DNA from: Tautonia plasticadhaerens
Lineage (GTDB): Bacteria > Planctomycetota > Planctomycetia > Isosphaerales > Isosphaeraceae
Reading direction: 5' to 3'
NCBI RefSeq assembly: GCF_007752535.1
Contig: NZ_CP036428.1
Span: 62,001-126,000 of the forward strand
DNA: 64,000 nt
The notes below the pieces were generated by a model that saw only the letters and a list, made by a program, of their open reading frames with translations, was not told where the DNA came from and searched no databases. Made by a program: the position numbers and the translations under genes. Positions 17,045 to 25,986 of the stretch are shown in pieces (position 1 is the stretch's first letter; each line of letters starts with the position of its first letter).

Positions 17045-17328
17045 TTCTGCCCCAGCAGCTCATTGTCCATGGTGAGCTGGCCGACCTTCGCCTGGAGGCG
17101 GGCGATCACCTCGTCCCGGTCGTCGGTCGGTCGGCTCTTCAGGGCCGCCGTGCCGCCGTCGAGGAAGCCCTCCCGCCAGGAGGAGAGCGTGGCGGCGGTG
17201 ACGCCCAGCTCCCGGGAGAGGGAGTCGAGGTCCTCGCCCCGGAGCAGCCGGAGGACGGACTCGGTCTTCCGCCTGGCGGAGAACCGGCCACGATCCTGGG
17301 AGTCGGTCTTGGTGCTCTTCTTGGTCAT
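16990..17328 (-). CDS. IS3-family transposase OrfA (helix-turn-helix)
   Basis: The protein has 112 residues from ATG 17328, preceded by AAGGAG. The helix-turn-helix of the family is visible (LLRGEDLDSLSRELGVTAATLSSWREG), followed by a leucine-rich coiled coil (EVIARLQAKVGQLTMDNELL) that mediates oligomerisation. The 3' end overlaps orfB by 55 bases. Confidence 0.9.
   Translation of the reverse strand: MTKKSTKTDSQDRGRFSARRKTESVLRLLRGEDLDSLSRELGVTAATLSSWREGFLDGGTAALKSRPTDDRDEVIARLQAKVGQLTMDNELLGQKCQHLESGRPFVARRRSS
17014..17020 (-). promoter_or_regulatory. Slippery heptamer CCCTTTT for -1 frameshifting (OrfA to OrfAB)
   Basis: On the minus strand the overlap reads CGC CCT TTT GTC in the orfA frame. 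This is a C CCT TTT heptamer of the X XXY YYZ type; slipping back one base gives CCC TTT TGT in the orfB frame. It is placed after the start of orfB and before the orfA stop, as expected for programmed frameshifting in IS3 elements. Confidence 0.7.
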
Positions 17329-17390
17329 CTCGGGCACTCCTTCCAGGGCCATTATGGCCCATGAGAGTGTCCAGAGAAGCCCTCAGGCTA

Positions 17391-17809
17391 AGGAAACGCG
17401 GCGAGCGGCGGCGGATTCGGGCCGCCCGGCCCGCTGTCGGCGACGGCCGCGAGGGACTCCAGGAACTCTTCCCCGGTCCGGACGGCGAACCCGTTGTGGG
17501 AGTGGGCGACGATGTCCGTATGGACGTGCTCGCCCAGATGAAACCGGACTGCCATCCCCTGCGGGCTGGACGCCTTCGGGTCGTTGTCGGCCGCGGTCGG
17601 GACCAGGGCGCTCAACGAAAACCGGACGGTGACCGGGATGGCCGGCCGGAGCGCATTGGGCGCCCGGTCAGGTCCGCGACGCCGGGGGCGGGGGAGAAGG
17701 TCCCGGCGTACATGGTGCCCCTGGCGTGAGCCGGGCGGAACCCGGCGTGGACGCCGCCGGCCAGGCGGTCGAGGACGGCGAGCAGCCCGGGGATGAGTGT
17801 GGCGGACAT
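17391..17809 (-). pseudogene. Catalase-family peroxidase (SrpA-like), 5' fragment with a frameshift
   Basis: ATG 17809 begins MSATLIPGLLAVLDRLAG, then FRPAHARGTMYAGTFSP, the haem-pocket His region of catalase-like peroxidases. At about 17661-17667 one G appears to be missing from a G run: the first frame gives ADLTGRPM, while the next frame carries on with APNALRPAIPVTVRF, then MAVRFHLGEHVHTDIVAHS and ends LAAFP at the IS edge. The gene therefore has two independent lesions, a frameshift and the IS insertion; the rest is at 15523-16043. Confidence 0.85.
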
Positions 17810-17874
17810 GATCAATCTTCCGGTTCGGGGTTGCGGGGTATCGGCCCCGGGATTCCTGCGACTTCAAGGTCCGG

Positions 17875-18513
17875 TTACTGCATGGCGGCCACCGCCTCGT
17901 CCGTGGTGAGGACGGCGCCGGCGATGAACCCGTAGTTGATGAGTGCGGCCTGGTAGCCGTCCCCAAGCGTTGGGTGCCGGGGGGCGGCGGTGGCGTCCTT
18001 CACCACGGCCACCTCGAACCCCTGCTCGATCAGCTCCCGCAGGTGGCTCTCGACGCACAGGTTGGCCAGCATCCCAGCCAGCACGACCTTGGCGACCTTC
18101 CGCTTGCGGAGCTGGAACACGAGGTCGTTGGTCTGCGGACCCCATGCCTTGTGCGGGCCGGCCACGACCGTCTGGCCGTCCTCGATGAACGGCCGGAAGC
18201 GGGTGAGCCAATCGGCTCCGGCCTCGGCAGGGCTGAGCTGGTCGGGGCGGAAGAATTCCTTGCTATCCAGCATCATCTGTTCGACCGGTCCGCGGAACCG
18301 CCACCCCTGGTCGTGCGGGTAGAGGTAGTGCGGGGAGACGAACACCCCGTAACCGTGCCGCTTGGCGGCCCGGAACAGCCGGTCGAGGTTCTCGATGGTG
18401 TGGTTCTCGCGGACGCTGTCGCCGACCAGCGGCCAGGAGACGCCGGTCTCGCTCAGCACGTCGTTCTGCGGGTCGATGACGACCAGGGCGGTGTCGCTCC
18501 TCGTGATGTCCAT
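17875..18513 (-). CDS. Isochorismatase-like cysteine hydrolase
   Basis: The protein has 212 residues from ATG 18513, with GAGGAG seven bases upstream. The catalytic triad of the family is visible: Asp in VVIDPQNDV, Lys in VAGPHKAWGPQTNDLV, and Cys in LANLCVESHLREL. Members hydrolyse isochorismate or small amides such as nicotinamide or ureas; the substrate here is unknown. The gene belongs to the minus-strand redox group and overlaps, in another frame, the long 3' extension of the pyridoxamine-oxidase-like gene upstream. Confidence 0.9.
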   Translation of the reverse strand: MDITRSDTALVVIDPQNDVLSETGVSWPLVGDSVRENHTIENLDRLFRAAKRHGYGVFVSPHYLYPHDQGWRFRGPVEQMMLDSKEFFRPDQLSPAEAGADWLTRFRPFIEDGQTVVAGPHKAWGPQTNDLVFQLRKRKVAKVVLAGMLANLCVESHLRELIEQGFEVAVVKDATAAPRHPTLGDGYQAALINYGFIAGAVLTTDEAVAAMQ

Positions 18514-19159
18514 GGCTCGGCTCCTCACTTTGGGTTGGGTGAGCGTTGGGCTGGGGTTTTGCTTTCAATCGCTCGACCTCGGCCTCCAGCTCGGTGATCC
18601 GGGATTGAAGCTTCTCGACCACCGGGGCGATCTGCCGCTCGCTGAACCGCCGCTGAATGTGCTGCGGGCAGTTCACGTCCCACGCGGCGACGGTGAAGAC
18701 GATGGCCCGCTCCACCTTGCCCGGGTAGGCCGGGTCGGCCAGTCGAGCGAGCAACCCCGGGTCGTCCTCGACCACCCGGGCGGTACCCCATACCTTCACG
18801 CGCCGGCGGTTCGCGTAGTCCATCAGAAACAGGAAGGCCTTCGGGTTCTCCGACAGGTTCCCGACCGTGAGGTACTGCCGATTCCCGCCGAAGTCGGCGA
18901 ACGCCAGGGTGTGCTCGTCGAGCACCTTCAGGAATCCGGGCGGACCGCCGCGGTGCTGGACGTAGGGCTGGCCGTCGGCCGTGGCGGTCGCCAGGTAGAA
19001 TATGTCCAGGCCGGCGACATACCCGGCCAGCTTGGGGGTGATGGTGGTCTCCCTCCCGTCTCCATGCTCCATCCGGGCGTAGCCCCGCCGCGAGCCCTTA
19101 CGCGTCTGCACCGACTTAACCGCCGGGGTGAAGGCCACGCCACTCGGGAAAGTCGTCAT
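18263..19159 (-). CDS. Pyridoxamine 5'-phosphate oxidase family flavoprotein with overrunning 3' end
   Basis: ATG 19159 has GGAGGG seven bases upstream. The split-barrel FMN-binding domain spans about residues 35-190 (FYLATATADGQPYVQHRG, NLSENPKAFLFLMDYANRR, VKVWGTARVVEDDPGLL), followed by a coiled coil (LQSRITELEAEVERLKAKP). The recognisable protein ends near residue 215. The frame then continues without a stop for 251 bases across the start of the isochorismatase gene, where its translation is Arg/His/Pro rich and looks non-functional. A lost stop or a frameshift near 18520-18540 is likely. Members reduce or oxidise small molecules with FMN. Confidence 0.82.
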   Translation of the reverse strand: MTTFPSGVAFTPAVKSVQTRKGSRRGYARMEHGDGRETTITPKLAGYVAGLDIFYLATATADGQPYVQHRGGPPGFLKVLDEHTLAFADFGGNRQYLTVGNLSENPKAFLFLMDYANRRRVKVWGTARVVEDDPGLLARLADPAYPGKVERAIVFTVAAWDVNCPQHIQRRFSERQIAPVVEKLQSRITELEAEVERLKAKPQPNAHPTQSEEPSHGHHEERHRPGRHRPAERRAERDRRLLAAGRRQRPREPHHREPRPAVPGRQAARLRGVRLPALPLPARPGVAVPRTGRTDDAG

Positions 19160-19287
19160 GGTCAGGCCCTCCGAGGTAAGCGTCGTGGGGCGGGCGGCTT
19201 CCTCTGGATCGTGCGCGGTCCTCCCCCGTCCTCGCAGGCAACGGCCCGCGGGTCACCAGGTCACCGGCGTCGGGGGACGGATTGGGG

Positions 19288-19845
19288 TCAGGCGACCGCC
19301 GGCTCGGCGTGCAGCGGGGCAACGGCGGGGAAGTCGAGGTCGGTGCCGGCGGCGATGTTGAAGTAGTCGGTGAACACATGCAGCGCGACGTTCGCGACCA
19401 CCTCGGTGATCGTCCCGTCGTCCCATCCCGCCGCCCAGACGGCAGCCAGATCGGCGTCGGTCACCCGCCCGCGGACCTCCAATACCCGGCGGGCGAACCG
19501 GACCAACGTGTCCGCCTTCCGGTCCACGGCCGTGCCGAGCCGGGCGTCGCGGACCTCCTCGGCGGTCAGGCCAACCATCCGGCCGACGGCCGAATGCGCC
19601 GCCAGGCAGTAGTCGCACCCGTAGGGCTGGGCGACCACCAGGGCGATCTGCTCGCGGACCCTGGCCGGCAGGGCCCCCTTGCCCAGGGCCCCGCTGGGCT
19701 GCAGGTAGCCGTCCAGGGCGGCCGGGGAGTTGGCCATCGCCCGGGTCATGTTCGGGACGAGGCCGAACTTGTGCTTGACCGCGTCGAGCAGTTCCCGGGC
19801 CCGGCCGGACGCAGACTCGGGTGAAATCTGAGTGAGACGTGCCAC
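19288..19845 (-). CDS. Carboxymuconolactone decarboxylase / AhpD-like alkylhydroperoxidase
   Basis: The protein has 185 residues from a GTG start. The active-site signature is GCDYCLAAHSA, a CxxCxxxH motif as in AhpD, where the two cysteines reduce peroxides and the His activates them. The rest is helical (VREQIALVVAQPYGC, ITEVVANVALHVFTDYFN), as expected. It is the first gene of the minus-strand redox series and starts 217 bases from the divergent sigma-54 activator, which makes it the most likely target of that regulator. Confidence 0.92.
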   Translation of the reverse strand: MARLTQISPESASGRARELLDAVKHKFGLVPNMTRAMANSPAALDGYLQPSGALGKGALPARVREQIALVVAQPYGCDYCLAAHSAVGRMVGLTAEEVRDARLGTAVDRKADTLVRFARRVLEVRGRVTDADLAAVWAAGWDDGTITEVVANVALHVFTDYFNIAAGTDLDFPAVAPLHAEPAVA

Positions 19846-20062
19846 GATCGATGCTTCCTTTAGTCAGCGTTCGATTCCCCATCGCCGATTCCGATGCGGG
19901 TTGCGAAGGAGTCAATTCACGCCCCATGCCATCCGGTTTTGGATTCTGCAAGTCATTGATTTGCAAAGGCTTGCGAGAATATACTGTCTTCCAGGGGACT
20001 TGCGGAATCTCGTCGAATAACGATTCTTCGTAAGCAGGTCCCGAAATATCGTGAAGCGAGTG

Positions 20063-21673
20063 ATGACCTTGGAATCCACCACGCCGCTCTTCGCCGATCC
20101 CAGACGGCTCCTCCTGGAGATGGCGCGCGAGCACGCCCTGCCGGACTTGCTCCGCCTGGTCGTCGACCGGCTGGCCGAGTCCCCGCGCGTCGCCCTAGCC
20201 CGGGTCTGGCTGATCCGGCGCTCCGAGGACTGCGGCGGCTGCGTGCTGCCGGACGAGTGCCGCAAACCGCTCGGCGTGCCTGCACCTGGTCGCCAGCGCC
20301 GGCCGGTCGGCCGTCGACCCGGAGGTGGAGTGGGACCGGCTGGACGGCGCCTTCCGCCGCTTCCCGCTGGGGGTGCGGAAGATCGGGCGGATCGCGGCCA
20401 CGGGCGAGCCGATCGAGGCGCTCGACCTGCTGCCCGACCCGCCCGACTGGGCCGCCGACCCGGCCTGGATGCGGGCCGAGGGCGTGGCCGGGTTCGGGGC
20501 CAGCCGCTGGTCCATCGCGGCGAGGTGCTGGGGGTGCTCAGCGTCTTCGCCCGCGGGGCGGTCGGGCCGGACTGCATGGACTGGTTGCGGGCCATCGCCG
20601 ACGCCGCCGCCGCCGCCATCGCCACCGCGCGGGCCTTCGAGCGGATCGCGGAGCTGTCGCGGCGGCTGGAGCAGGAGAACGAGTACCTGCGCGAGGAGGT
20701 CACGCGGGCCGGCGCCTTCGGCGAGCTGATCGGCCGCGGCCCGGCCCTGGAGGCCCTCGCCCGGCAGATCGACCTGGTGGCGCCGACCGATGCAGCCGTG
20801 CTCATCCTCGTCGAGAGCGGCAGGGGCAAGGAGCTGGTCGCCCGCGAGGTCCACCGACGGAGCGACCGATCGGCACGGCCGCTGATCAAAGTCAACTGCG
20901 CGGCGGTGCCCCGCGAGCTGTACGAGAGCGAGTTCTTCGGCCACGCCCGCGGGGCGTTCACGGGGGCGCTGCGCGACCGGGCCGGGCGGTTCGAGCTGGC
21001 CGACGGCGGGACGTTGTTCCTCGACGAGGTGGGCGAGATCCCCCCGGAGCTGCAGGCCAAGCTGCTGCGGGTGCTCCAGGAGGGGGAGCTGGAGCGCGTC
21101 GGCGAGGAGCGGACCCGGCAGGTCGACGTGCGGCTGATCGCCGCGACCAACCGCGACCTGCGGGCGGAGGCCGAGGCCGGGCGGTTCCGCCAGGACCTGT
21201 ACTTCCGGCTAAGCGTCTTCCCGATCGAGCTGCCGCCGCTGCGGCGCCGCGTGGAGGACATCCCGGTGCTGGCCGAGCACTTCCTCGCGCTGGCCGCCCG
21301 CAAGCTCGGCAGGCCGAAGCCGCGGCTAACGCTGGCGGACGCCCAGCGGCTCCAGCGGTACCGATGGCCCGGGAACGTCCGGGAGTTGCAGCACGTCATC
21401 GAACGGGCCGTCATCCTCGCCGAGGGGGGCCGCCTGGTGATCGAGCTGCCCGCCGATCCCTCAGCGGCATCGCCCCAGCCCCGGCCGGCGCCCCCCCGGG
21501 ACCACGACGACCGGGTGCTGACCGACGCCGAGGTACGCCGGCTGGAGGCGGACAACATCCGCGCGGCGCTGCGGCGGGCGGCGGGCAAGGTGTCGGGCCC
21601 CGGGGGGGCGGCCGAGCTGCTCGGGATCAGGCCGACCACCCTCGCGTCCCGGATCAAGTCCTTGGGCCTCTAG
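20063..21673 (+). CDS. Sigma-54-dependent activator (GAF, AAA+, Fis HTH) with damaged GAF and Walker A
   Basis: The AAA+ core is full length, with the sigma-54 contact loop [20 protein letters not shown] (Walker B) and [17 protein letters not shown]; a Fis-type HTH ends the protein ([19 protein letters not shown]). Two oddities stand out. First, about 20278-20500 is read out of its natural frame: another frame gives [20 protein letters not shown] and [19 protein letters not shown], so two compensating frameshifts scramble some 74 residues of the GAF sensor. Second, the Walker A reads VESGRGKE where the family has GESGTGKE. Both suggest impaired function. GTG 20051 is an alternative start. It is divergent from the AhpD-like gene and likely regulated that series. 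Confidence 0.85.
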   Translation: MTLESTTPLFADPRRLLLEMAREHALPDLLRLVVDRLAESPRVALARVWLIRRSEDCGGCVLPDECRKPLGVPAPGRQRRPVGRRPGGGVGPAGRRLPPLPAGGAEDRADRGHGRADRGARPAARPARLGRRPGLDAGRGRGRVRGQPLVHRGEVLGVLSVFARGAVGPDCMDWLRAIADAAAAAIATARAFERIAELSRRLEQENEYLREEVTRAGAFGELIGRGPALEALARQIDLVAPTDAAVLILVESGRGKELVAREVHRRSDRSARPLIKVNCAAVPRELYESEFFGHARGAFTGALRDRAGRFELADGGTLFLDEVGEIPPELQAKLLRVLQEGELERVGEERTRQVDVRLIAATNRDLRAEAEAGRFRQDLYFRLSVFPIELPPLRRRVEDIPVLAEHFLALAARKLGRPKPRLTLADAQRLQRYRWPGNVRELQHVIERAVILAEGGRLVIELPADPSAASPQPRPAPPRDHDDRVLTDAEVRRLEADNIRAALRRAAGKVSGPGGAAELLGIRPTTLASRIKSLGL

Positions 21674-22012
21674 GGCCGGCCGGCAGGGGCGATGGGACGC
21701 CGGTCGGAGAGTGACTGCGATCCCGTGGCCGCACGTCTCGAACTCCTCGCGCGCTCCCCACCGCATGGGTCGCCGCGATCGTCGGCGCCGATGCCCGCGA
21801 GACCGCGCTTGCCAGTGTGGTCGACCGAATGAAGGCAGTCCAAGTCCTGTTGGCGGCTGCGTCATTTGGGGCAAAGGACGCAGACTCTGGGCCCTCTGCC
21901 TCCGAGGGCCGGGCTGAATCCCCCTGGCCGCCGCCGGATCGGCCGACTCCCCGACCGATGAGGAGCCGTCCTCCCGCGAGGCGGCCGGCGGCCCGGCCCG
22001 CCGGCCGGACCC
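21674..22012. other. Intergenic stretch between convergent genes
   Basis: No credible gene is seen. It contains one copy of the 18-base sequence TGCGTCATTTGGGGCAAA (21858-21875), which recurs at 50411-50428 in another intergenic stretch. Confidence 0.5.
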
Positions 22013-23977
22013 TCAGATCCCGGCATGGATCGCCGGCCGCCGGCCCGCCTCAGGCTCCGCCTGCCTCAGCACCTCGCGCGTCACCGGCGCGATGTCCCCA
22101 CGACCCGACAGCACGTACCGGATCAGGTACAGCAGCGGGTTGCCCTCCGTCCAGTTGAAGTACGCGTGCGGCCGGCTCCCCGTCGCGTCGCGCAGGTACA
22201 GCAGCAGCGCCGCGATCGCGTTGGGGATCGCCGTCGCCTCGGCCCGCAGCACCCGGTGCCCCCCCACCTCCACGCCCCGCACCGCCAGCACGCCCGAGAA
22301 GTCCGACGGGTCGCGGACGTAGACCTCCAGGAACAGCACCGCCTGCTCGGGCGGGATCAGGAAGTCCTCGCGCGTCTCCCGCTCCTTCCGCTCGTACTCG
22401 GCGAAGTCGCGCTCGTCGGGGTGGTTGGCGATCAGGTGCACCTCGCCCCCGTGGCCCGCCCCCTCGATGTACCTCCGGGCCGCCTCGTCCAGCTCCACCC
22501 GGTCGACCCGCAGCTCCAGCGTCCGCCACAGCCGCGAGGCCAGCGACACGGCCACGATGGCGGCGATGAAGCACGCGGCGATCCGCACGCCGTCGGGCCG
22601 CTCGACGACGTTGGCCGCCGTGGTATAGGCGAAGACCAGCGCGATGGCCGCGTACGCCGCCCCCGCGGCCCGGGCCCGCCGCCGCCAGGCCGAGAGCGTC
22701 ACGGCCACGGCCGCCGAGGTCATCAGGACCAGCACCCCGGTGGCGTACGCCCCGCCCTGGGCGTCCACGTCGGCCCGGAAGATCAGCGTGATGACGAAGG
22801 CCACCGCCGTGTAGATCAGCACCAGGGGGCGCGCCGCACGGGCCCACTCCGGCGCCATGCCGAAGCGCGGCAGGTAGCGCGGCACGATGTTGATCAGCCC
22901 GGCCATCGCCGAGGCGCCGGCGAACCAGAGGATCAGGATCGTCGCCAGGTCGTAGAGCGTGCCGAAGGCCTCGCCCAGGTCGCGGTGGGCCAGGTAGGCC
23001 AGCGCCCGGCCGTTGGCCCGGCCCCCCGGCTCGAACTCGGCGTGCGGGATCAGCAGCGTGGTGACCAGGCTGCTGCTCAGGAGGAAGACGCTCATGATCG
23101 TCGCCGCGGCCAGCAGCAGCCGGCGGGTGTTGCGGACCCGCCCCTCGGGCCGCTCCTCGGTGTCCGTGGCGTCGCCGCGGACCAGGGGCATGACGGCCAC
23201 GCCGGTCTCGAAGCCGGACAGCCCCAGGGCCAACTTGGGGAACAGCAGCAGGGCGACGCCGAGCATCATCAGCGGGTTGCCGTGGTGCTGCGTCACCAGG
23301 GCCGCCCGCCAATCGTCGACGGCCTGGGGGCGCGCCGCGATCCGGGCCAGGCCGTCGCCGATGACGACGGCGTTGAGCAGCAGGTAGGCCGCCACCAGGG
23401 CCACCGCCAGGCCGATGGCCTCGGAGAAGCCCTTGAGGAAGACCGCCCCCAGCAGGGCGATCAGGGCCAGCGTGACGGCGACCTCGTGGCCGTGGAGGCG
23501 GTCGTGGAGGTAGGGGTTCTCGACGAGGTGGGCGGTGGCGTCGGCGGCCGACAGCGTGATGGTGATGATGAAGTCGGTGGCGACGAAGCCCAGCAGGGCC
23601 AGGACGAAGAGCTTGCCCTGCCACCAGCGGAGCAGCCGCTCGAGCATGGCGATCGAGCCCTCGCCGTGCGGGCTCTCGCGCGCCACGCGGCCGTAGATCG
23701 GCAGGGCGCCGAGGAGCGTCAGCAGGACCAGGATCAGGGTGGCGAGGGGCGAGAGGGCGCCGGCGGCCAGGGCGGCGATGCCGGGCTGGTAGCCGAGGGT
23801 GGAGAAGTAGTCGACGCCGGTCAGGCACATGACGCGCCACCAGGGGTGGGGGCGGGGCGTCGCCTCCCCGGCCTCCGGCCCGGCCACCTCGCGGGTGTGG
23901 CCCGCCAGCAGCCAGCGGAGCAGGGGGCCGGCCGGGCGTCGATCGGGCCGCGGCCGGGGGGCGAGGGTCTGGGCCAT
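22013..23977 (-). CDS. APC-superfamily permease with cytoplasmic C-terminal domain
   Basis: The protein has 654 residues from ATG 23977, with GGGGAG upstream. Around twelve hydrophobic segments begin with [20 protein letters not shown], typical of APC amino-acid/polyamine permeases and similar to Kup-like proteins. Other helices include [19 protein letters not shown] and [18 protein letters not shown]. The last 150 residues are soluble ([35 protein letters not shown]). An amino acid or cation substrate is possible, but nothing in the sequence decides it. The gene is divergent from the AI-2E-like gene at 24190. Confidence 0.85.
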   Translation of the reverse strand: MAQTLAPRPRPDRRPAGPLLRWLLAGHTREVAGPEAGEATPRPHPWWRVMCLTGVDYFSTLGYQPGIAALAAGALSPLATLILVLLTLLGALPIYGRVARESPHGEGSIAMLERLLRWWQGKLFVLALLGFVATDFIITITLSAADATAHLVENPYLHDRLHGHEVAVTLALIALLGAVFLKGFSEAIGLAVALVAAYLLLNAVVIGDGLARIAARPQAVDDWRAALVTQHHGNPLMMLGVALLLFPKLALGLSGFETGVAVMPLVRGDATDTEERPEGRVRNTRRLLLAAATIMSVFLLSSSLVTTLLIPHAEFEPGGRANGRALAYLAHRDLGEAFGTLYDLATILILWFAGASAMAGLINIVPRYLPRFGMAPEWARAARPLVLIYTAVAFVITLIFRADVDAQGGAYATGVLVLMTSAAVAVTLSAWRRRARAAGAAYAAIALVFAYTTAANVVERPDGVRIAACFIAAIVAVSLASRLWRTLELRVDRVELDEAARRYIEGAGHGGEVHLIANHPDERDFAEYERKERETREDFLIPPEQAVLFLEVYVRDPSDFSGVLAVRGVEVGGHRVLRAEATAIPNAIAALLLYLRDATGSRPHAYFNWTEGNPLLYLIRYVLSGRGDIAPVTREVLRQAEPEAGRRPAIHAGI

Positions 23978-24189
23978 GGGCGGGGCTCCCCGGCGGGCAA
24001 GCGGGCCGGGGCGGCCGCGGCACCGCCCCGGTGCCGTCGGCCGCCCCGGCGCCGTCCGGCGATTCGCCGATGGTACTGCGGCGCTCGCCCGGACGCTATC
24101 GACGGGGGCTCCGGGCGGGGGCATGATGGTGCGGGCCGGCTGCCCGACGGCGCGGGCAGCGGCGCGGGCGCGGCTCAAGAGGGACGACG

Positions 24190-25320
24190 ATGGACGCGAC
24201 ATCGCGGCGGGCCGAGCCGGCCGGCGTGGCCACGACCGGCGAGCGACTCCGGCTGCTGGCCCTCGCCGCCCTCACCGCCGCCCTGCTCGGCCTCTGCGCC
24301 CTGCTGGCCGCCCCGCTGGTGCCGGCCCTGACCTGGGGCGTCGCCCTGGCCATCCTCGCCTGGCCGATGCACCGCCGACTCGCCCGACGCCTCGACCGCC
24401 CGGGCCTGGCCGCCGCCCTGAGCACGGCGGCCGTCGTGGCCGCCGTCCTGGGGCCGGGGACGCTCATCGGCGTCCGGCTCGCCCGCGAGGCGACCGCCCT
24501 CGCCCAGCGGCTGGACGCGCCGGCCGGCGGCGACACGCGGCCGGCGGCCGATGCCCCCGGCCCGGGCCGCCTCTCCGGGCGGCTCGAGCGCCTCGTCGCC
24601 GCCGCCCGCGCCGAGGCCGGCCGCTGGCTCCGCTCCTCCACCCGCGAGGCCGCCGCCCTGGCCCGCGGGTCGGCCGCGGCGGTCGTCCAGGCCCTGGTGG
24701 CGGTGTTCGTCCTCTACTACCTCCTGCGCGACCGCGCCGCGGCCCTGGACGCCCTGCGCCGCCTGCTGCCGCTGGCACGCGACGAGGCCGACCTGCTGGT
24801 GACCCGCGCCGCCGACTCGGTCCACGCCAACCTCTACGCCGCGGTCGTCACCGGCCTGGTCATCGCCGCCAGCGGCGGCCTGCTGTTCTGGGCCCTGGGC
24901 CTGCCGGCCCCGCTGCTGTGGGCCACGGTCATGTTCCTGCTGAGCGTCCTGCCCGTGGTCGGGCCGGTCGCCGTCTGGGCCCCGGCCGCGGCCTACCTGG
25001 CCGCCTCGGGCCGCTGGCTGGCGGCGGCGGCCCTGGTCGGCTGGGGGGTGGCGACGGCGGTGCTGGTGACCAACCTGCTCTACGCCCGGCTGCTCGGGGA
25101 TCGGCTGCGGATGCACGACGTGCCGACGCTGATCAGCTTCCTGGGCGGGCTGGCGGCCTTCGGCATCTCGGGGATGGTGCTGGGGCCGGCGATCCTGGCC
25201 GTGACGGCGGCGATGCTGGAGATCTGGAGGCGGCGGCTGGCCGGCGGGGGCGGATCGGGGCGTGTCGCGGTCCTCGACGGGGCCGGCGGGCCGGTGTCGC
25301 CGGAGGCCGACGCGCGTTGA
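24190..25320 (+). CDS. AI-2E family transporter (PerM-like membrane protein)
   Basis: The protein has 376 residues. Paired helices at the N-terminus ([35 protein letters not shown]) are followed by a helical soluble segment and four or five further helices, among them [18 protein letters not shown] and [20 protein letters not shown], the C-terminal signature of the AI-2E/PerM family. Members are exporters or ion antiporters in the inner membrane; the name does not prove AI-2 transport. It is divergent from the APC permease gene. Confidence 0.9.
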   Translation: MDATSRRAEPAGVATTGERLRLLALAALTAALLGLCALLAAPLVPALTWGVALAILAWPMHRRLARRLDRPGLAAALSTAAVVAAVLGPGTLIGVRLAREATALAQRLDAPAGGDTRPAADAPGPGRLSGRLERLVAAARAEAGRWLRSSTREAAALARGSAAAVVQALVAVFVLYYLLRDRAAALDALRRLLPLARDEADLLVTRAADSVHANLYAAVVTGLVIAASGGLLFWALGLPAPLLWATVMFLLSVLPVVGPVAVWAPAAAYLAASGRWLAAAALVGWGVATAVLVTNLLYARLLGDRLRMHDVPTLISFLGGLAAFGISGMVLGPAILAVTAAMLEIWRRRLAGGGGSGRVAVLDGAGGPVSPEADAR

Positions 25321-25430
25321 AGTGCCCCGCCTGCGGATGCAGGCGTGCCGGCTTGTCATTCCCCAAATCTTGGTAGCATGGTCGAAGCTTCTCCTCCGCG
25401 CTCTCGTCCCCTTGGTGAGGAGGCCCGGCG

Positions 25431-25986
25431 ATGGAGCGGCCGATTCCCCCCGAACCTGAGCCGACCCGTTGGGCCTCGGCCCACTTCGCGGGGGCCGACC
25501 TCGCCGATGTCCGCCGCGTCCGCAGGGTCGTCCGGATCGCCGGGGCCTGGGCCGACCGGCCCGGTCGCAGCATCCCGGCTCCGTTCGAGGACCGCTACGA
25601 CATCAAGGCGGCCTACCACCTGTTCGACCACGCCGACGCCACCCCCGAGCGCCTCCAGGCCGGGCACCGCGGGCTCGTGGCCGAGGCCCTTCGACAGCGG
25701 GGGACCTCCCTGCTGATCGAGGACACGACCGTCATCTCCTACCCCGGCCGCCGGCCGGTCCCCGGCCTGGGTACGGTCGGCTACTCCGGGCGGGGCCAGA
25801 CGGGATTCCACCTGCACACCGTCCTGGCGGCCCGTTGGCCGGGGCAGGTCCGCCCCGACGCGCACGGCCGGCGGCCCGCCCTGGAGGTCCTCGGCCTGGC
25901 CGACCAGCAGTCCGACGTCCGAGCACCCTTGCCGGCCGGCACGACCCGCCGTCGGCCGCCGGCCCGCAAGCCGACCGACCCGCCTA
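25431..25986 (+). pseudogene. IS4-family (Tn5-like) transposase, N-terminal fragment
   Basis: ATG 25431 follows GAGGAGG. The fragment has the transposase DNA-binding domain (FAGADLADVRRVRRVVRIAG, DRYDIKAAYHLFDH) and the first part of the DDE core with its first Asp (LLIEDTTVISYPG, then YSGRGQTGFHLHTVLA). It stops after about 185 residues at the left edge of the IS630 element; the remaining two thirds, including the other catalytic acids, are not found on the right side of that element, so it was already truncated. The open frame running on into the IS is not part of the gene. Confidence 0.82.

Larger units (their letters stand above)
16044..17390 (-). mobile_element. IS3-family insertion sequence, about 1.35 kb
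   Basis: The element contains overlapping orfA and orfB genes reading leftward. Imperfect terminal inverted repeats are visible: GGCCTTGAGGTTCTCTGGA from 16049 inward and, on the other strand, TAGCCTGAGGGCTTCTCTGG from 17390 inward. The flanks are AGGAACG (16037-16043) and AGGAAACG (17391-17398), which may be a target duplication with a one-base difference or a chance likeness, so the ends are accurate to a few bases only. It interrupts a catalase-family peroxidase gene. Confidence 0.88.

Noticed and set aside
19900-19945. A TGGCAT...GTGAA sequence on the minus strand, considered as a sigma-54 promoter for the AhpD-like gene
   Set aside because: The -24 half is good, but the -12 half has GA where GC is required, so the support is too weak.
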